Below, in pieces: positions 40,849 through 49,655 of a stretch of 64,000 nt of DNA. The notes beneath the pieces were generated by a model that was given only the letters and a program-made list of their open reading frames with translations, made no database searches and was not told the DNA's origin. This stretch comes from Nocardia camponoti (GTDB lineage: Bacteria > Actinomycetota > Actinomycetes > Mycobacteriales > Mycobacteriaceae): positions 116,740-180,739 of the forward strand of contig NZ_BMMW01000005.1 in the NCBI RefSeq assembly GCF_014646135.1, written 5' to 3'. The translations under genes and the position numbers were made by a program. Within the stretch, counting starts at the first letter, position 1; each line of letters begins with the position of its first letter.

Positions 40849-42360
40849 ATGACCGCTGTCGCAGATCGTTCCCTCGGCCCGGAACTGGCTCGTACCGAAA
40901 CCATCAACCCCGACACCGACGTGCTCGTGATCGGGTTGACCTCTTCGGAAAACGGTCCGGCGATTGTGCCAACCGACCTCTTCGGCGATGTCATCACCGA
41001 AGGCGTTCGCGCGCAGTTGCTTGATCAGCTGTCCGCGCTCGGCGCGAAAGGCAAGCCCGAAGAGCTCACCCGCGTCCCCGCGCCGGAAGCCCTCGCTAAC
41101 GTCACGAGCGTGCTCGCGGTCGGCCTCGGCGCGGCCGACAAGATCGACGCCGAGCAGGTGCGCCGCAGCGCTGGTGTTGCCGCACGCGCGTTGACCGGTA
41201 CCGAGTTGGTCGCGACCACCCTGTCGGGCATCGACCTCGCCGCCGCCGCCGAAGGCTTCTACCTCGGCGCGTACAGCTTCACCGCGTTCAAGTCGGCCAA
41301 GAGCGCGCCGAAGGCCGACGAACAGCCGGTGCTTCGCGTCGAATTCCTTGTTCCTACAGCCGAATTCGGCGTCACCGAACTCCTGCGCGCCCAGCTCACC
41401 GCTGAAGCCGTCGCTACCGCACGCGATTTCGTGAACACCCCACCGAGCGCGCTGTACCCGGCCGAGTTCGCCGACCGCGCCCGTCTACTCGCCGAAGCCG
41501 CTGGCCTCGAAGTGGAAGTCCTTGACGAAAACGCTTTGGCCGCAGGCGGTTACGGCGGCATCATCGGCGTCGGCCAGGGTTCGTCGCGCCCGCCGCGCCT
41601 GGTTCGCATCACCTACTCGGGCGGTCCGAAGAAGGTCGCGCTCGTTGGCAAGGGCATCACCTTCGACACCGGCGGCATCTCGATCAAGCCCGCCGCTGGC
41701 ATGGAAAACATGACCTCCGACATGGCCGGTGCCGCCGCTGTCATCGCGACCACGCTGCTCGCCGCGCGCCTGGGCCTTCCCGTCACCGTGACGGCAACGG
41801 TCCCGATGGCCGAGAACATGCCGTCGGCCACCGCGCAGCGTCCCGGCGACGTCCTCACCCAGTACGGCGGTACCACGGTCGAGGTGCTCAACACCGATGC
41901 CGAGGGTCGCCTGATCCTGGCCGACGCCATCGTTCGCGCCGCCGAAGACGACCCCGACTACCTCATCGACGTCGCCACCCTCACCGGCGCGCAGATGGTC
42001 GCGCTTGGGACACGCACGCCCGGCGTGATGGGCACCGACGACTTCCGCGACCGCGTCGCCGCGATCTCGCGTCAGGTCGGCGAGAACGGCTGGGCAATGC
42101 CGTTGCCGACCGAGTTGCGTGCCGATCTCAACTCGCGCGTCGCCGATTTGGCGAACGTCGCGCAGCACCGCTGGGGCGGCATGCTCTCGGCGGCGCTGTT
42201 CTTGAAGGAGTTCGTGCCCGAGGGTGTGCAGTGGGCGCATTTGGATGTGGCGGGTCCGGCGTTTAACACCGGCGGCCCGTTCGGCTACATCGGCAAGGGT
42301 GGAACCGGTGTTCCGGTTCGTACGTTGATCAGCGTGATCGAGGAAATCGGCGCGGAATAA
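40849..42360 (+). CDS. pepA: Leucyl (M17) aminopeptidase
   Basis: The 503-aa M17 aminopeptidase removes N-terminal residues from peptides with a two-metal centre. Metal-binding motifs are VGKGITFDTGGISIKPAAGM and the family signature NTDAEGRLILADAI. The catalytic lysine lies in the first motif. It is homologous to PepB (Rv2213). The stop codon forms part of a small terminator stem. The gene stands between the secreted protein gene and the E2 gene. Confidence 0.96.
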   Translation: MTAVADRSLGPELARTETINPDTDVLVIGLTSSENGPAIVPTDLFGDVITEGVRAQLLDQLSALGAKGKPEELTRVPAPEALANVTSVLAVGLGAADKIDAEQVRRSAGVAARALTGTELVATTLSGIDLAAAAEGFYLGAYSFTAFKSAKSAPKADEQPVLRVEFLVPTAEFGVTELLRAQLTAEAVATARDFVNTPPSALYPAEFADRARLLAEAAGLEVEVLDENALAAGGYGGIIGVGQGSSRPPRLVRITYSGGPKKVALVGKGITFDTGGISIKPAAGMENMTSDMAGAAAVIATTLLAARLGLPVTVTATVPMAENMPSATAQRPGDVLTQYGGTTVEVLNTDAEGRLILADAIVRAAEDDPDYLIDVATLTGAQMVALGTRTPGVMGTDDFRDRVAAISRQVGENGWAMPLPTELRADLNSRVADLANVAQHRWGGMLSAALFLKEFVPEGVQWAHLDVAGPAFNTGGPFGYIGKGGTGVPVRTLISVIEEIGAE

Positions 42361-42380
42361 GGCCTCACCGCCTTATTTTT
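42357..42380 (+). terminator. Intrinsic terminator of pepA
   Basis: ATAAGGC and GCCTTAT form a 7-bp stem, overlapping the stop codon, followed by TTTTT. Confidence 0.75.
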
Positions 42381-42560
42381 CGCATTGTCAGCCTTGTCCC
42401 GAATGCCGCCCCGCACTACACGGATCGTGTGCGAGTGCAAGGATGGTCGACGGAACAAGAACCAACAATTCCTGGGTGCCCCGCCGAGGCCGGTGGGGCG
42501 GTGCGCGCCGCGACCCGCGACGCGTATCGGCCCGGGAGAACAGTCGAGGAGTCAGAGAAC

Positions 42561-44354
42561 ATGGCCTTCTCCGTCCAGATGCCGGCTCTTGGTGAGAGCG
42601 TCACTGAGGGCACGGTCACCAGGTGGCTGAAGCAGGAAGGAGACACGGTCGAAATAGACGAACCCCTGCTCGAAGTCTCCACCGATAAGGTCGACACCGA
42701 AATCCCGTCGCCGACCGCAGGTGTCCTGTCGAAGATCGTGGCCCAGGAAGACGACACCGTCGAGGTTGGCGGTGAACTTGGCGTCATCAGCGAGCCCGGT
42801 GAAGCTGCTTCCACCTCCGCCGCGCCTGCCGCCGCACCCGCACCTGCTCCCGCGCCAGCTCCGGCTCCCGCGCCCGCCGCGCAGGCCCCGGCTCCCGCGC
42901 CCGCCGCGCAGGCCCCGGCTCCCGCGCCTGCCGCCCCCGCTGCCCCTGCCGCGTCCGCTGCTTCGGGCACCGCGGTCACGATGCCCGAGCTTGGCGAGTC
43001 TGTCACCGAAGGCACGGTCACCCGGTGGCTCAAGAACGTTGGCGATTCGATCGCCGTCGACGAGCCGCTGCTTGAGGTGTCAACCGACAAGGTCGACACC
43101 GAGATCCCGTCGCCCGTCGCTGGCACGCTGCTTGAGATTTCGGCGCAGGAGGACGACGTCGTCCCGGTCGGTGGTCAGCTCGGCGTGATCGGTAGCGGTG
43201 CCCCCGCCGCCGCGCCCGCCCCGGCACCGGCACCCGCCCCGGCTCCCGCTCCCGCGCCTGCCCCGGCACCCGCGCCTAAGCCCGCAGCCGCCGCGCCCGC
43301 CCCGGCACCGGCACCCGCTCCGGCTCCCGCGCCCGCCCCGGCCCCCGCGCCGAAGCCCGCTGCCGCCGCGTCCCCGGCTCCCGCCCCGCGCGCGACCTCG
43401 ACTAACGGCAGCAGCAGCGGCCCGTACGTCACCCCGCTTGTCCGGAAGTTGGCCGACGAGAACAACGTCGACCTGTCCACCCTCACCGGTTCCGGTGTCG
43501 GCGGCCGTATCCGCAAGCAGGACGTGCTCGCCGCCGCTGAGGCGAAGAAGGCCCCGGCCCAGGCACCCGCCGCCGCGCCCGCAGCAGCTCCGGCTGCCAA
43601 GGCACCGACCGCTGCCCCGAAGCTGGCCGCCCTCGTCGGGACAACCCAGAAGGCAAGCCGGATCCGTCAGATCACCGCGATCAAGACGCGTGAGTCGCTG
43701 CAAACCACCGCGCAGCTCACCCAGGTCCACGAGGCCGACGTCACCAAGATCGCGCACCTGCGTGCCGAGGCTAAGGCGGCGTTCAAGGAGCGTGAGGGCG
43801 TCAACCTCACGTACCTGCCGTTCTTCGCGAAGGCGGCGATCGAGGCGCTTGGCGTGCACCCCAACGTCAACGCGACCTACAACGAGGAATCCAAGGAGAT
43901 CGTCTACCACTCGACGGTCAACCTCGGCATCGCCGTCGACACCGAGCAGGGTCTGCTTTCGCCGGTCATCCACAACGCGAATGACCTGTCGCTCGCTGGT
44001 CTTGCCCGCGCGATCGCCGACATCGCCCACCGCGCCCGCACCGGCGGCCTCAAGCCCGACGAGCTGTCGGGTGGCACGTTCACCGTCACCAACATCGGCA
44101 GCGAAGGCGGGTTGTTCGACACCCCGATCCTCGTTCCGCCGCAGGCGGCGATGCTGGCTACCGGCGCGATCGTGAAGCGTCCTGTCGTTGTGTACGACGA
44201 CGTGAGTGGCGAGTCGATCGGCATCCGTTCGATGGTCTACCTCCCGCTCACCTACGATCACCGCCTCATCGACGGTGCCGACGCGGGCCGCTTCCTCACC
44301 ACGGTGCGTAAGCGTCTCGAAGAGGCGGCGTTCGAGGCTGATCTGGGGCTGTAG
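42561..44354 (+). CDS. sucB: 2-oxo acid dehydrogenase E2 with two lipoyl domains
   Basis: The 597-aa E2 acyltransferase has two lipoyl domains, each with the lipoylated lysine in STDKVDTEIPSP. Long Ala-Pro linkers, a peripheral-subunit-binding domain (VTPLVRKLADENNVDLSTL) and a C-terminal catalytic domain ending in THRL-type YDHRLIDGADAG follow. M. tuberculosis DlaT (Rv2215), at the same locus, serves pyruvate dehydrogenase and other complexes, so dlaT is an equally valid name. ATG 42561 follows GAGGAG. The lipoate genes lipB and lipA lie just downstream. Confidence 0.95.
   Translation: MAFSVQMPALGESVTEGTVTRWLKQEGDTVEIDEPLLEVSTDKVDTEIPSPTAGVLSKIVAQEDDTVEVGGELGVISEPGEAASTSAAPAAAPAPAPAPAPAPAPAAQAPAPAPAAQAPAPAPAAPAAPAASAASGTAVTMPELGESVTEGTVTRWLKNVGDSIAVDEPLLEVSTDKVDTEIPSPVAGTLLEISAQEDDVVPVGGQLGVIGSGAPAAAPAPAPAPAPAPAPAPAPAPAPKPAAAAPAPAPAPAPAPAPAPAPAPKPAAAASPAPAPRATSTNGSSSGPYVTPLVRKLADENNVDLSTLTGSGVGGRIRKQDVLAAAEAKKAPAQAPAAAPAAAPAAKAPTAAPKLAALVGTTQKASRIRQITAIKTRESLQTTAQLTQVHEADVTKIAHLRAEAKAAFKEREGVNLTYLPFFAKAAIEALGVHPNVNATYNEESKEIVYHSTVNLGIAVDTEQGLLSPVIHNANDLSLAGLARAIADIAHRARTGGLKPDELSGGTFTVTNIGSEGGLFDTPILVPPQAAMLATGAIVKRPVVVYDDVSGESIGIRSMVYLPLTYDHRLIDGADAGRFLTTVRKRLEEAAFEADLGL
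42805..42978 (+). repeat. First Ala-Pro linker of E2
   Basis: Low-complexity GCN-CCN coding repeat linking the two lipoyl domains. Its near-identical units may cause replication slippage or assembly errors. Confidence 0.7.
43194..43404 (+). repeat. Second Ala-Pro-Lys linker of E2
   Basis: Low-complexity stretch with two copies of a PAPKPAAAA-type unit, linking the second lipoyl domain to the subunit-binding domain. Confidence 0.7.
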
Positions 44355-44359
44355 CACCA

Positions 44360-45250
44360 ATGTTGGTTGTGGTCGCCGGTTCGTCGGGCCTTATCGGGAC
44401 AGCGCTCGTCGCGGCTTTGCGCCGTGAAGGGCATCAGGTGTCTCGACTGGTCCGACGCCCGTCGGCCGCCCCCGACGAGTTCACGTGGGATCCCGCGCGC
44501 GCCCAGCTCGATCAGCGGGCGTTGCGCGGGGCCGACGCGATCGTCAACCTGTGTGGCGCGGGCATTGGCGCGCGTCGCTGGACCGGCACGTACAAGCAAG
44601 AACTGCGCGACAGCCGCATCACCCCAACCGATGTGCTGTCGGCAGCGGCGGCATCAGCCGGGGTCGAAACGCTCGTGAACGCGAGCGGCGCGCACTTCTA
44701 CGGCGGCGCGACCGGCGACGCCGTCATCGACGAAAGCGCTTCTGGCGGTTCAGGTTTCCTCGCTGAGCTGTGTCGCGATTGGGAAGCGGCAACGACTCCT
44801 GCCAGCGCGGCGGGGGTGCGCACGATTCTGCTCCGCAGCGCGGTTGTCCTCGCCCGCAACGGCGGCATGCTCGGCCAACTGCACCCGCTGTTTTGGCTCG
44901 GCCTCGGCGGTCGACTAGGTAGCGGTCGCCAGTACATGCCGTGGATTTCCCTCGACGACGCCGTCGCCGCGATCGTCTTCGCCCTCACCACGCCCGACGT
45001 GTCGGGCCCGGTCAACGTGGTCGGCCCCGCGCCGGTCACCAACGCCGAATTCACCCGCGCGCTCGGGCACGCCATGCATCGCCCCACCCCGTTCATCGTC
45101 CCCGGTTTCGCCTTGCGCGCCCTGGTTGGCGAGTTCGCTGACGAGGCCATTCTCGGTGGTCCGCGCGCTATTCCCGCCGTCTTGGAAGACGCGGGCTTCA
45201 CCTTCGCTCATCCCACGATCGGTGCCGCGCTCGCGGCGGCGGTCGGCTGA
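44360..45250 (+). CDS. TIGR01777-family NAD-dependent epimerase-like protein
   Basis: The 296-aa extended SDR protein has the nucleotide motif VVAGSSGLIGTALVAALR at the N-terminus. GADAIVNLCGAGIGARRW and a C-terminal DUF1731-like part follow (FILPGFALRAL-type, ending PTIGAALAAAVG). Rv2216 at the same locus belongs to the same family. The gene follows sucB by 5 bp and lies before lipB. Its link to lipoate or 2-oxo acid metabolism is positional only. Confidence 0.9.
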   Translation: MLVVVAGSSGLIGTALVAALRREGHQVSRLVRRPSAAPDEFTWDPARAQLDQRALRGADAIVNLCGAGIGARRWTGTYKQELRDSRITPTDVLSAAAASAGVETLVNASGAHFYGGATGDAVIDESASGGSGFLAELCRDWEAATTPASAAGVRTILLRSAVVLARNGGMLGQLHPLFWLGLGGRLGSGRQYMPWISLDDAVAAIVFALTTPDVSGPVNVVGPAPVTNAEFTRALGHAMHRPTPFIVPGFALRALVGEFADEAILGGPRAIPAVLEDAGFTFAHPTIGAALAAAVG

Positions 45251-45261
45251 TTGGACTTTTA

Positions 45262-45774
45262 GTGCTCATCCGCGACGCCAACACGGCTGACCTGCCCGCG
45301 ATCTTGGCGATTCACAACACCAATATCGCGTCATCGACGGCCATTTGGGACACCGAGGAAGTCGACCTCGCCGAACGCGAAGCCTGGTTCGCCAGCCGCA
45401 CCGCCGACGGTATGCCCGTGCTCGCCGCTGAGATCGACGGCGAGCTGGCCGGGTACGCAAGCTACGGCCAGTGGCGACCGAAATCGGGTTACCGCTACAG
45501 CGTGGAAAACTCCGTGTACGTCGACGAACGTTTCCACCGCCGTGGGGTCGCGACCGCGTTGCTGACCGAATTGATCTCGCGCGCAACAACTTCCGGCCGC
45601 GTCCACGCGATGATCGCCGCGATCGAAACCGGCAACAGCGCATCGATCGTGCTGCACGAGCGGTTCGGTTTCAAGACCGTTGGGCAGATGCCTGAGGTGG
45701 GTCGCAAGTTCGATCGGTGGATGGATTTGACGCTGCTTCAGCTCACCTTCCCGACGCCGAACGCCGGGGCGTAA
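45262..45774 (+). CDS. GNAT N-acetyltransferase, MnaT/Pat-like
   Basis: The 170-aa acetyltransferase resembles the phosphinothricin/methionine-sulfoximine group. The core includes ASYGQWRPKSGYRYSVENSV, the acetyl-CoA loop ERFHRRGVATALL, and NSASIVLHERFGFKTVGQMP. GTG 45262 is the start, 11 bp after the epimerase gene. The likely role is detoxification by N-acetylation of small amino-acid analogues; the actual substrate cannot be fixed. Confidence 0.87.
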   Translation: MLIRDANTADLPAILAIHNTNIASSTAIWDTEEVDLAEREAWFASRTADGMPVLAAEIDGELAGYASYGQWRPKSGYRYSVENSVYVDERFHRRGVATALLTELISRATTSGRVHAMIAAIETGNSASIVLHERFGFKTVGQMPEVGRKFDRWMDLTLLQLTFPTPNAGA

Positions 45775-45777
45775 CGT
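45772..45777 (+). promoter_or_regulatory. -10 box (TAACGT), leaderless lipB
   Basis: TAACGT fits TANNNT, overlaps the GNAT stop codon and ends 7 nt before GTG 45785. Confidence 0.5.
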
Positions 45778-45784
45778 CGAGGCC

Positions 45785-46537
45785 GTGACCGAGCAACGAC
45801 CTGCTACCACCTCGGCCCGTTTGGCATCGACCCCGATCGTGGTCGAACATCTCGGGCTCATCGACTACCACGCCGCGTGGGACCGTCAGCGCGCCATCGC
45901 CGACGAACGCGCGGCAGGCGAGGGCTTCGACCGCCTGCTGCTGCTTGAACACCCGTCGGTGTACACCGCTGGCCGCCGCACCGAGGCCGCCGACCTGCCC
46001 GTCGACGGCAGCCCGGTGATCGAAGTTGATCGCGGCGGCAAGATCACCTGGCACGGCCCCGGCCAGCTGGTTGGCTACCCGATCATTCGCCTCGCCGAGC
46101 CCGTCGACGTCGTGAAATACGTTCGCCGCCTTGAAGAAGCGCTCATTCACGTCGTGAGCGGTTTTGGGATCGAATGTGGTCGCGTCGACGGTCGATCGGG
46201 CGTCTGGCTGCCCGCGACCGACACCGCACCCGAACGCAAAATCGCCGCCATCGGCGTGCGCGTGCAGCGCGGCGTCGCCCTGCATGGCATCTCGCTGAAC
46301 TGCAACGCCGACCTCGACGGCTTCGGCGCGATCGTCCCGTGCGGCATCCGCGACGCTGGCGTCACCACGCTCACCCGCGAACTGGGTCGCGAGGTCACCG
46401 TCGTCGAGGTCGAGCCGCTTGTTGAAGCCGCGATCGTCGCCGTGTTGGACGGGGAAATTCCCGTTCAGCCGCATGATATTGATCGCACCACCAGCGGTGA
46501 ACTGGTTGGTGCCCCGAGCGTAAAGTCGGTTCAGTGA
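45785..46537 (+). CDS. lipB: Lipoyl(octanoyl) transferase
   Basis: The 250-aa LipB moves octanoate from acyl carrier protein to lipoyl domains such as those of the upstream E2. Motifs are GRRTEAADL, GGKITWHGPGQLVGYP and ERKIAAIGVRVQRGVALHG, with the catalytic lysine. The catalytic cysteine is in IVPCGIRDAGVT. GTG 45785 probably starts a leaderless mRNA. The stop overlaps the lipA GTG. Confidence 0.96.
   Translation: MTEQRPATTSARLASTPIVVEHLGLIDYHAAWDRQRAIADERAAGEGFDRLLLLEHPSVYTAGRRTEAADLPVDGSPVIEVDRGGKITWHGPGQLVGYPIIRLAEPVDVVKYVRRLEEALIHVVSGFGIECGRVDGRSGVWLPATDTAPERKIAAIGVRVQRGVALHGISLNCNADLDGFGAIVPCGIRDAGVTTLTRELGREVTVVEVEPLVEAAIVAVLDGEIPVQPHDIDRTTSGELVGAPSVKSVQ
46521..46526 (+). promoter_or_regulatory. 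-10 box (TAAAGT) inside lipB, before lipA
   Basis: TAAAGT fits TANNNT and ends 7 nt before the lipA GTG. It lies in the lipB coding end, so lipA could be read both by coupling and from its own leaderless transcript. Confidence 0.45.
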
Positions 46538-47556
46538 GTTCTGTAGACGCCTCCGCCCCATCCGGTCGCAAGCTGTTGCGCATCGAGGCGCGCAACTCCG
46601 AGACCCCCATCGAACGCAAGCCCAAATGGATTCGCACCCGCGCGACGATGGGCCCCGAATACACCGAACTCAAGGGTTTGGTGAAGCGCGAGGGCCTGCA
46701 CACCGTGTGTGAAGAAGCGGGCTGTCCCAACATCTTTGAGTGCTGGGAAGATCGCGAGGCCACGTTCCTCATCGGTGGCGAACAGTGCACGCGCCGTTGC
46801 GATTTCTGCCAGATCGACACTGGCAAGCCCGCCGCGCTCGACCGCGACGAACCGCGTCGCGTTGCCGAAAGCGTGCAGGCGATGGGCCTTCGCTACTCGA
46901 CCATCACCGGCGTCGCCCGCGACGACCTCCCCGACGGTGGCGCGTGGCTGTACGCCGAAACCGTCCGCGAGATCAAGCGCGTGAACCCGAGCACCGGTGT
47001 CGAGTTGCTCATCCCCGACTTCAACGCCGACCCCGCGCAGCTCGCCGAGGTGTTTTCGTCGCGTCCCGAGGTGCTCGCGCACAACCTGGAGACCGTGCCG
47101 CGCGTGTTCAAGCGCATCCGTCCGGCGTTCCGGTACGAGCGGTCGCTTGCCGTCATCACCGCCGCGCGCGAAGCTGGCTTGGTCACCAAGTCGAACCTGA
47201 TCTTGGGCATGGGCGAGACCCCAGAAGAGGTCACCGCCGCATTGGCCGACCTGCATGAGGCTGGCTGCGACATCATCACCATCACCCAGTACCTTCGCCC
47301 GTCGCCGTTGCACCACCCGGTCGACCGGTGGGTGAAGCCCGAAGAGTTCGTCGAACATTCCCGTGTCGCAACGGAATTGGGCTTCGCTGGCGTCATGGCT
47401 GGTCCGCTGGTTCGGTCGTCGTACCGTGCGGGGCGGTTGTATGCCCAAGCGATGGCGCATCACGGTCGCCCGATTTCCGAAGCGATGGCGCATCTCGCCG
47501 ACGAGGGCACCGCGTCGCAGGAAGCAAGCTCGGTGCTCGCCCGCTACGGGAGCTAA
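46534..47556 (+). CDS. lipA: Lipoyl synthase
   Basis: The 340-aa radical-SAM enzyme inserts two sulfurs into octanoyl-lysine. The auxiliary cluster motif is CEEAGCPNIFEC, and the radical-SAM cluster motif is CTRRCDFCQ. The C-terminal SSYRAGRL supplies the serine ligand of the auxiliary cluster. GTG 46534 overlaps the lipB stop (GTGA). It acts on the E2 lipoyl domains encoded 2 kb upstream and needs the Fe-S assembly route. Confidence 0.97.
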   Translation: MSSVDASAPSGRKLLRIEARNSETPIERKPKWIRTRATMGPEYTELKGLVKREGLHTVCEEAGCPNIFECWEDREATFLIGGEQCTRRCDFCQIDTGKPAALDRDEPRRVAESVQAMGLRYSTITGVARDDLPDGGAWLYAETVREIKRVNPSTGVELLIPDFNADPAQLAEVFSSRPEVLAHNLETVPRVFKRIRPAFRYERSLAVITAAREAGLVTKSNLILGMGETPEEVTAALADLHEAGCDIITITQYLRPSPLHHPVDRWVKPEEFVEHSRVATELGFAGVMAGPLVRSSYRAGRLYAQAMAHHGRPISEAMAHLADEGTASQEASSVLARYGS

Positions 47557-47568
47557 CGGGCAGGTCGC

Positions 47569-47574
47569 TACGAT
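47569..47574 (+). promoter_or_regulatory. -10 box (TACGAT) upstream of ppnP
   Basis: TACGAT fits TANNNT about 30 nt upstream of ATG 47605, leaving a short leader that contains GGAAGG. Confidence 0.45.
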
Positions 47575-47604
47575 AAGGGTCCCCTAAGGCACCTGGAAGG
47601 ACCC

Positions 47605-47916
47605 ATGTCGAAGTTCGAGAACGTCTCCGTCGTCAAGAAGGCCAACGTCTATTTCGATGGCAAGTGCGTCAGCCACAACATCGAATTGGCTGATGGCACG
47701 TCGAAGTCGGTCGGCGTGATCCTGCCCGCCACCCTCACGTTCAACACGGGTGCGCCCGAGATCATGGAACTCATCGAGGGCGTCGCGAACGTGACCTTGG
47801 CGGGCGAGACCGCGCCGACGACTTACCGTGGCGGCGAGTCGTTCAACGTGCCCGGCGACAGCTCGTTCGAGATTGAGGTTGTTGAGCCGGTGCATTACGT
47901 GTGCCACTTCGGCTGA
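47605..47916 (+). CDS. ppnP: Pyrimidine/purine nucleoside phosphorylase (PpnP/DUF1255)
   Basis: The 103-aa single-cupin protein matches the PpnP/YaiE family, which splits several nucleosides with phosphate. Markers are NVYFDGKCVSHNIELADGT, GVILPATLTFNTGAPEIME and the C-terminal EPVHYVCHFG. Its length agrees with E. coli PpnP (94 aa). GGAAGG precedes the ATG by 6 nt. It has its own promoter and sits between lipA and a convergent SDR gene. It is not known to me from the matching M. tuberculosis locus. Confidence 0.9.
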   Translation: MSKFENVSVVKKANVYFDGKCVSHNIELADGTSKSVGVILPATLTFNTGAPEIMELIEGVANVTLAGETAPTTYRGGESFNVPGDSSFEIEVVEPVHYVCHFG

Positions 47917-48052
47917 TCGTTGCCGCGCGGCTGGCGGTGGTTCTGGGGCGCGACCCCGAACCCCGCTGGCCGCGTCCTGCGGGCAGCGTGCGTGAGCCCA
48001 TGCCGTGGACGTGCCGTGACGAACTCCCCGGCGGCGTGAAGCGGCGCTTACG

Positions 48053-48790
48053 TCAGAAACTCTTGTGCGGAACGCCAACCGTGAGCCCACCGTCGATCAC
48101 GAATTCCGCGCCGGTGGAATAGGACGCCTCATCGGAGGCAAGAAACGCGACGAGCGCGGACACCTCATCGGCTTGCGCGGCCCGCTTCATCGGAATTTGC
48201 AGGAAGTCAGCCGGAATCCCCGCGGTCATGGGCGTTTCGATGAGCCCCGGATGCACCGAGTTAACCCGAATCCCCTTGGGCGCCAACTCAAGTGCCGCCG
48301 ACTTCGTGAGCCCCCGCACCGCGAATTTGGTGGCGGTGTACCCGTGCAACCCCGGACTCCCCCTGAGCCCTTCGACGGACGACACGTTAATAATCGACCC
48401 GCCGCCGGTCATGGCGGGCACCGCCGCTTGCATCCCAAGAAACGTCCCAGTGAGATTGATGTCGATAATCCGCTGCCATTCGGCAAGCGCGAAGTCGACA
48501 AGCAGATTCCCATTAACAATCCCGGCATTATTGACGAGCACATGCACGCCCCCGAATTCGGTTACGGCAGTGTCGATGACGCGCCGCCAATCATCGGGTT
48601 CTCTCACATCAAGATGCTGAAACCGAGCAGCGCCCCCCAACTCCGCAGCGAGCACTTCCCCTTCGCCTTCAAGCACGTCCCCAATAACGACAGCCCCGCC
48701 TTCAGCGACGACCCTGCGAGCATGCGAGGCCCCCATCCCTCGTGCCCCACCGGAGATAACAACAACTTTCCCAGCTAACCGCAACGTCAT
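48053..48790 (-). CDS. Short-chain dehydrogenase/reductase, hydroxysteroid-type
   Basis: The 245-aa classical SDR has the cofactor motif SGGARGMGASHAR, NNAG in VLVNNAGIVNG, the catalytic serine in VSSVEGL and YTATK. The sequence is nearest to 3-alpha(or 20-beta)-hydroxysteroid dehydrogenases in style. The Asp after strand 2 (IGDVLEGEG) indicates NAD preference. The substrate is unknown. It marks the right end of the conserved core; the following 650 bp are non-coding. Confidence 0.9.
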   Translation of the reverse strand: MTLRLAGKVVVISGGARGMGASHARRVVAEGGAVVIGDVLEGEGEVLAAELGGAARFQHLDVREPDDWRRVIDTAVTEFGGVHVLVNNAGIVNGNLLVDFALAEWQRIIDINLTGTFLGMQAAVPAMTGGGSIINVSSVEGLRGSPGLHGYTATKFAVRGLTKSAALELAPKGIRVNSVHPGLIETPMTAGIPADFLQIPMKRAAQADEVSALVAFLASDEASYSTGAEFVIDGGLTVGVPHKSF

Positions 48791-49439
48791 GCGGGGAGAT
48801 TAGGCACTCGGCCACCCACCAACGCCGCCCTTTCCCAGTCAGCGGTTACCGACCCCCATCCGGAAGCACGCGCAACCCAGCACCGCCGACCTATCTCGGT
48901 CATCGTGCCCCACCGCGCCCAAACACGCCCCACCTGCCCAGCCCGGGGCGCGACAGCGCTCGCACTAGCGCGCAGCCACGGCCTGCCCAACTCAGTTGGG
49001 CGCACGCCATCCCGCTGCCCGGCTACCGACCGGAGTCACCTTGGCAACGAACTCAGCCCCCAGTTCGCCGCTCACGATCCACCAGCGACGCAGATCAACG
49101 CCGTTGTCGCCCAACCGATTTCGGCACGGTCGTCGGCCGCTCTGCATATAACGCCGCCCACCACGAGCCAACCTCGACAGCCGCACTCAACTAGCTGGTT
49201 GACGGCTCACGATTCGCATCAGCTCACGCAAATTACGTTGTCGCCCAACCTGATACGTCGCAGCGCTCGGCCCATCGGCGCGCACCACCGCGCACCCCCC
49301 ACGCGAAACCCAACCCCCATCGCGTACCGTCCCAGACAGCGCGCACCCCAGCCGCAAAAGTACCCAGTACCATCGGTATCGTGTACCGTCGCCCACGACG
49401 CGGCGCACTCGCGCGATGCGACAACGCAAGGAGCTGTCA
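48791..49439. other. Long intergenic region at core/accessory boundary
   Basis: No gene was supported here on either strand; open frames are rich in Arg, Pro and His without family character. The region holds the near-perfect inverted repeat GCCCAACTCAGTTGGGC (48985-49001). The exact 14-mer GTTGTCGCCCAACC occurs twice (49103-49116 and 49237-49250). TACCGT near 49390 may be a -10 for the next gene. The 3-6% composition differences from flanking genes could not be measured by eye. Confidence 0.5.
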
Positions 49440-49655
49440 ATGCCTGACGCGATGGACCACCTCACCGCGACGCTCGGCTCCCCACCGCCGCCCGAATTCG
49501 CGACGCTCACCGCCGAAGAGCTCACCCTCCTTGAGTCCTACCTGCGCACCGCACTCGACAGCCGCAAGGAAGCCCTTGCCGGTGCCGTCGACTCCGGCAT
49601 GCGCATGGTCCCCCGCCTCGCCCGCCCGGCCGTGAAGCGGGTGCTCGGACTGTGA
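49440..49655 (+). CDS. Small hypothetical protein (71 aa)
   Basis: The short acidic-then-basic protein begins MPDAMDHLTATLGSPPPPEF and ends with MVPRLARPAVKRVLGL. AAGGAG lies 7 nt before ATG 49440. Its last codon and stop overlap the GTG of the helical-repeat gene (GTGA), indicating coupled translation and probable joint function. No known domain; a helical adaptor is possible. Confidence 0.72.
   Translation: MPDAMDHLTATLGSPPPPEFATLTAEELTLLESYLRTALDSRKEALAGAVDSGMRMVPRLARPAVKRVLGL

Noticed and set aside
42805..43404. CRISPR-like or minisatellite array
   Set aside because: The repeats are in-frame Ala-Pro linkers of the E2 protein.
48905..49447. 180-codon plus-strand frame in the boundary segment
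   Set aside because: His/Pro/Arg/Gln composition typical of a shadow frame; no Shine-Dalgarno and no family resemblance.
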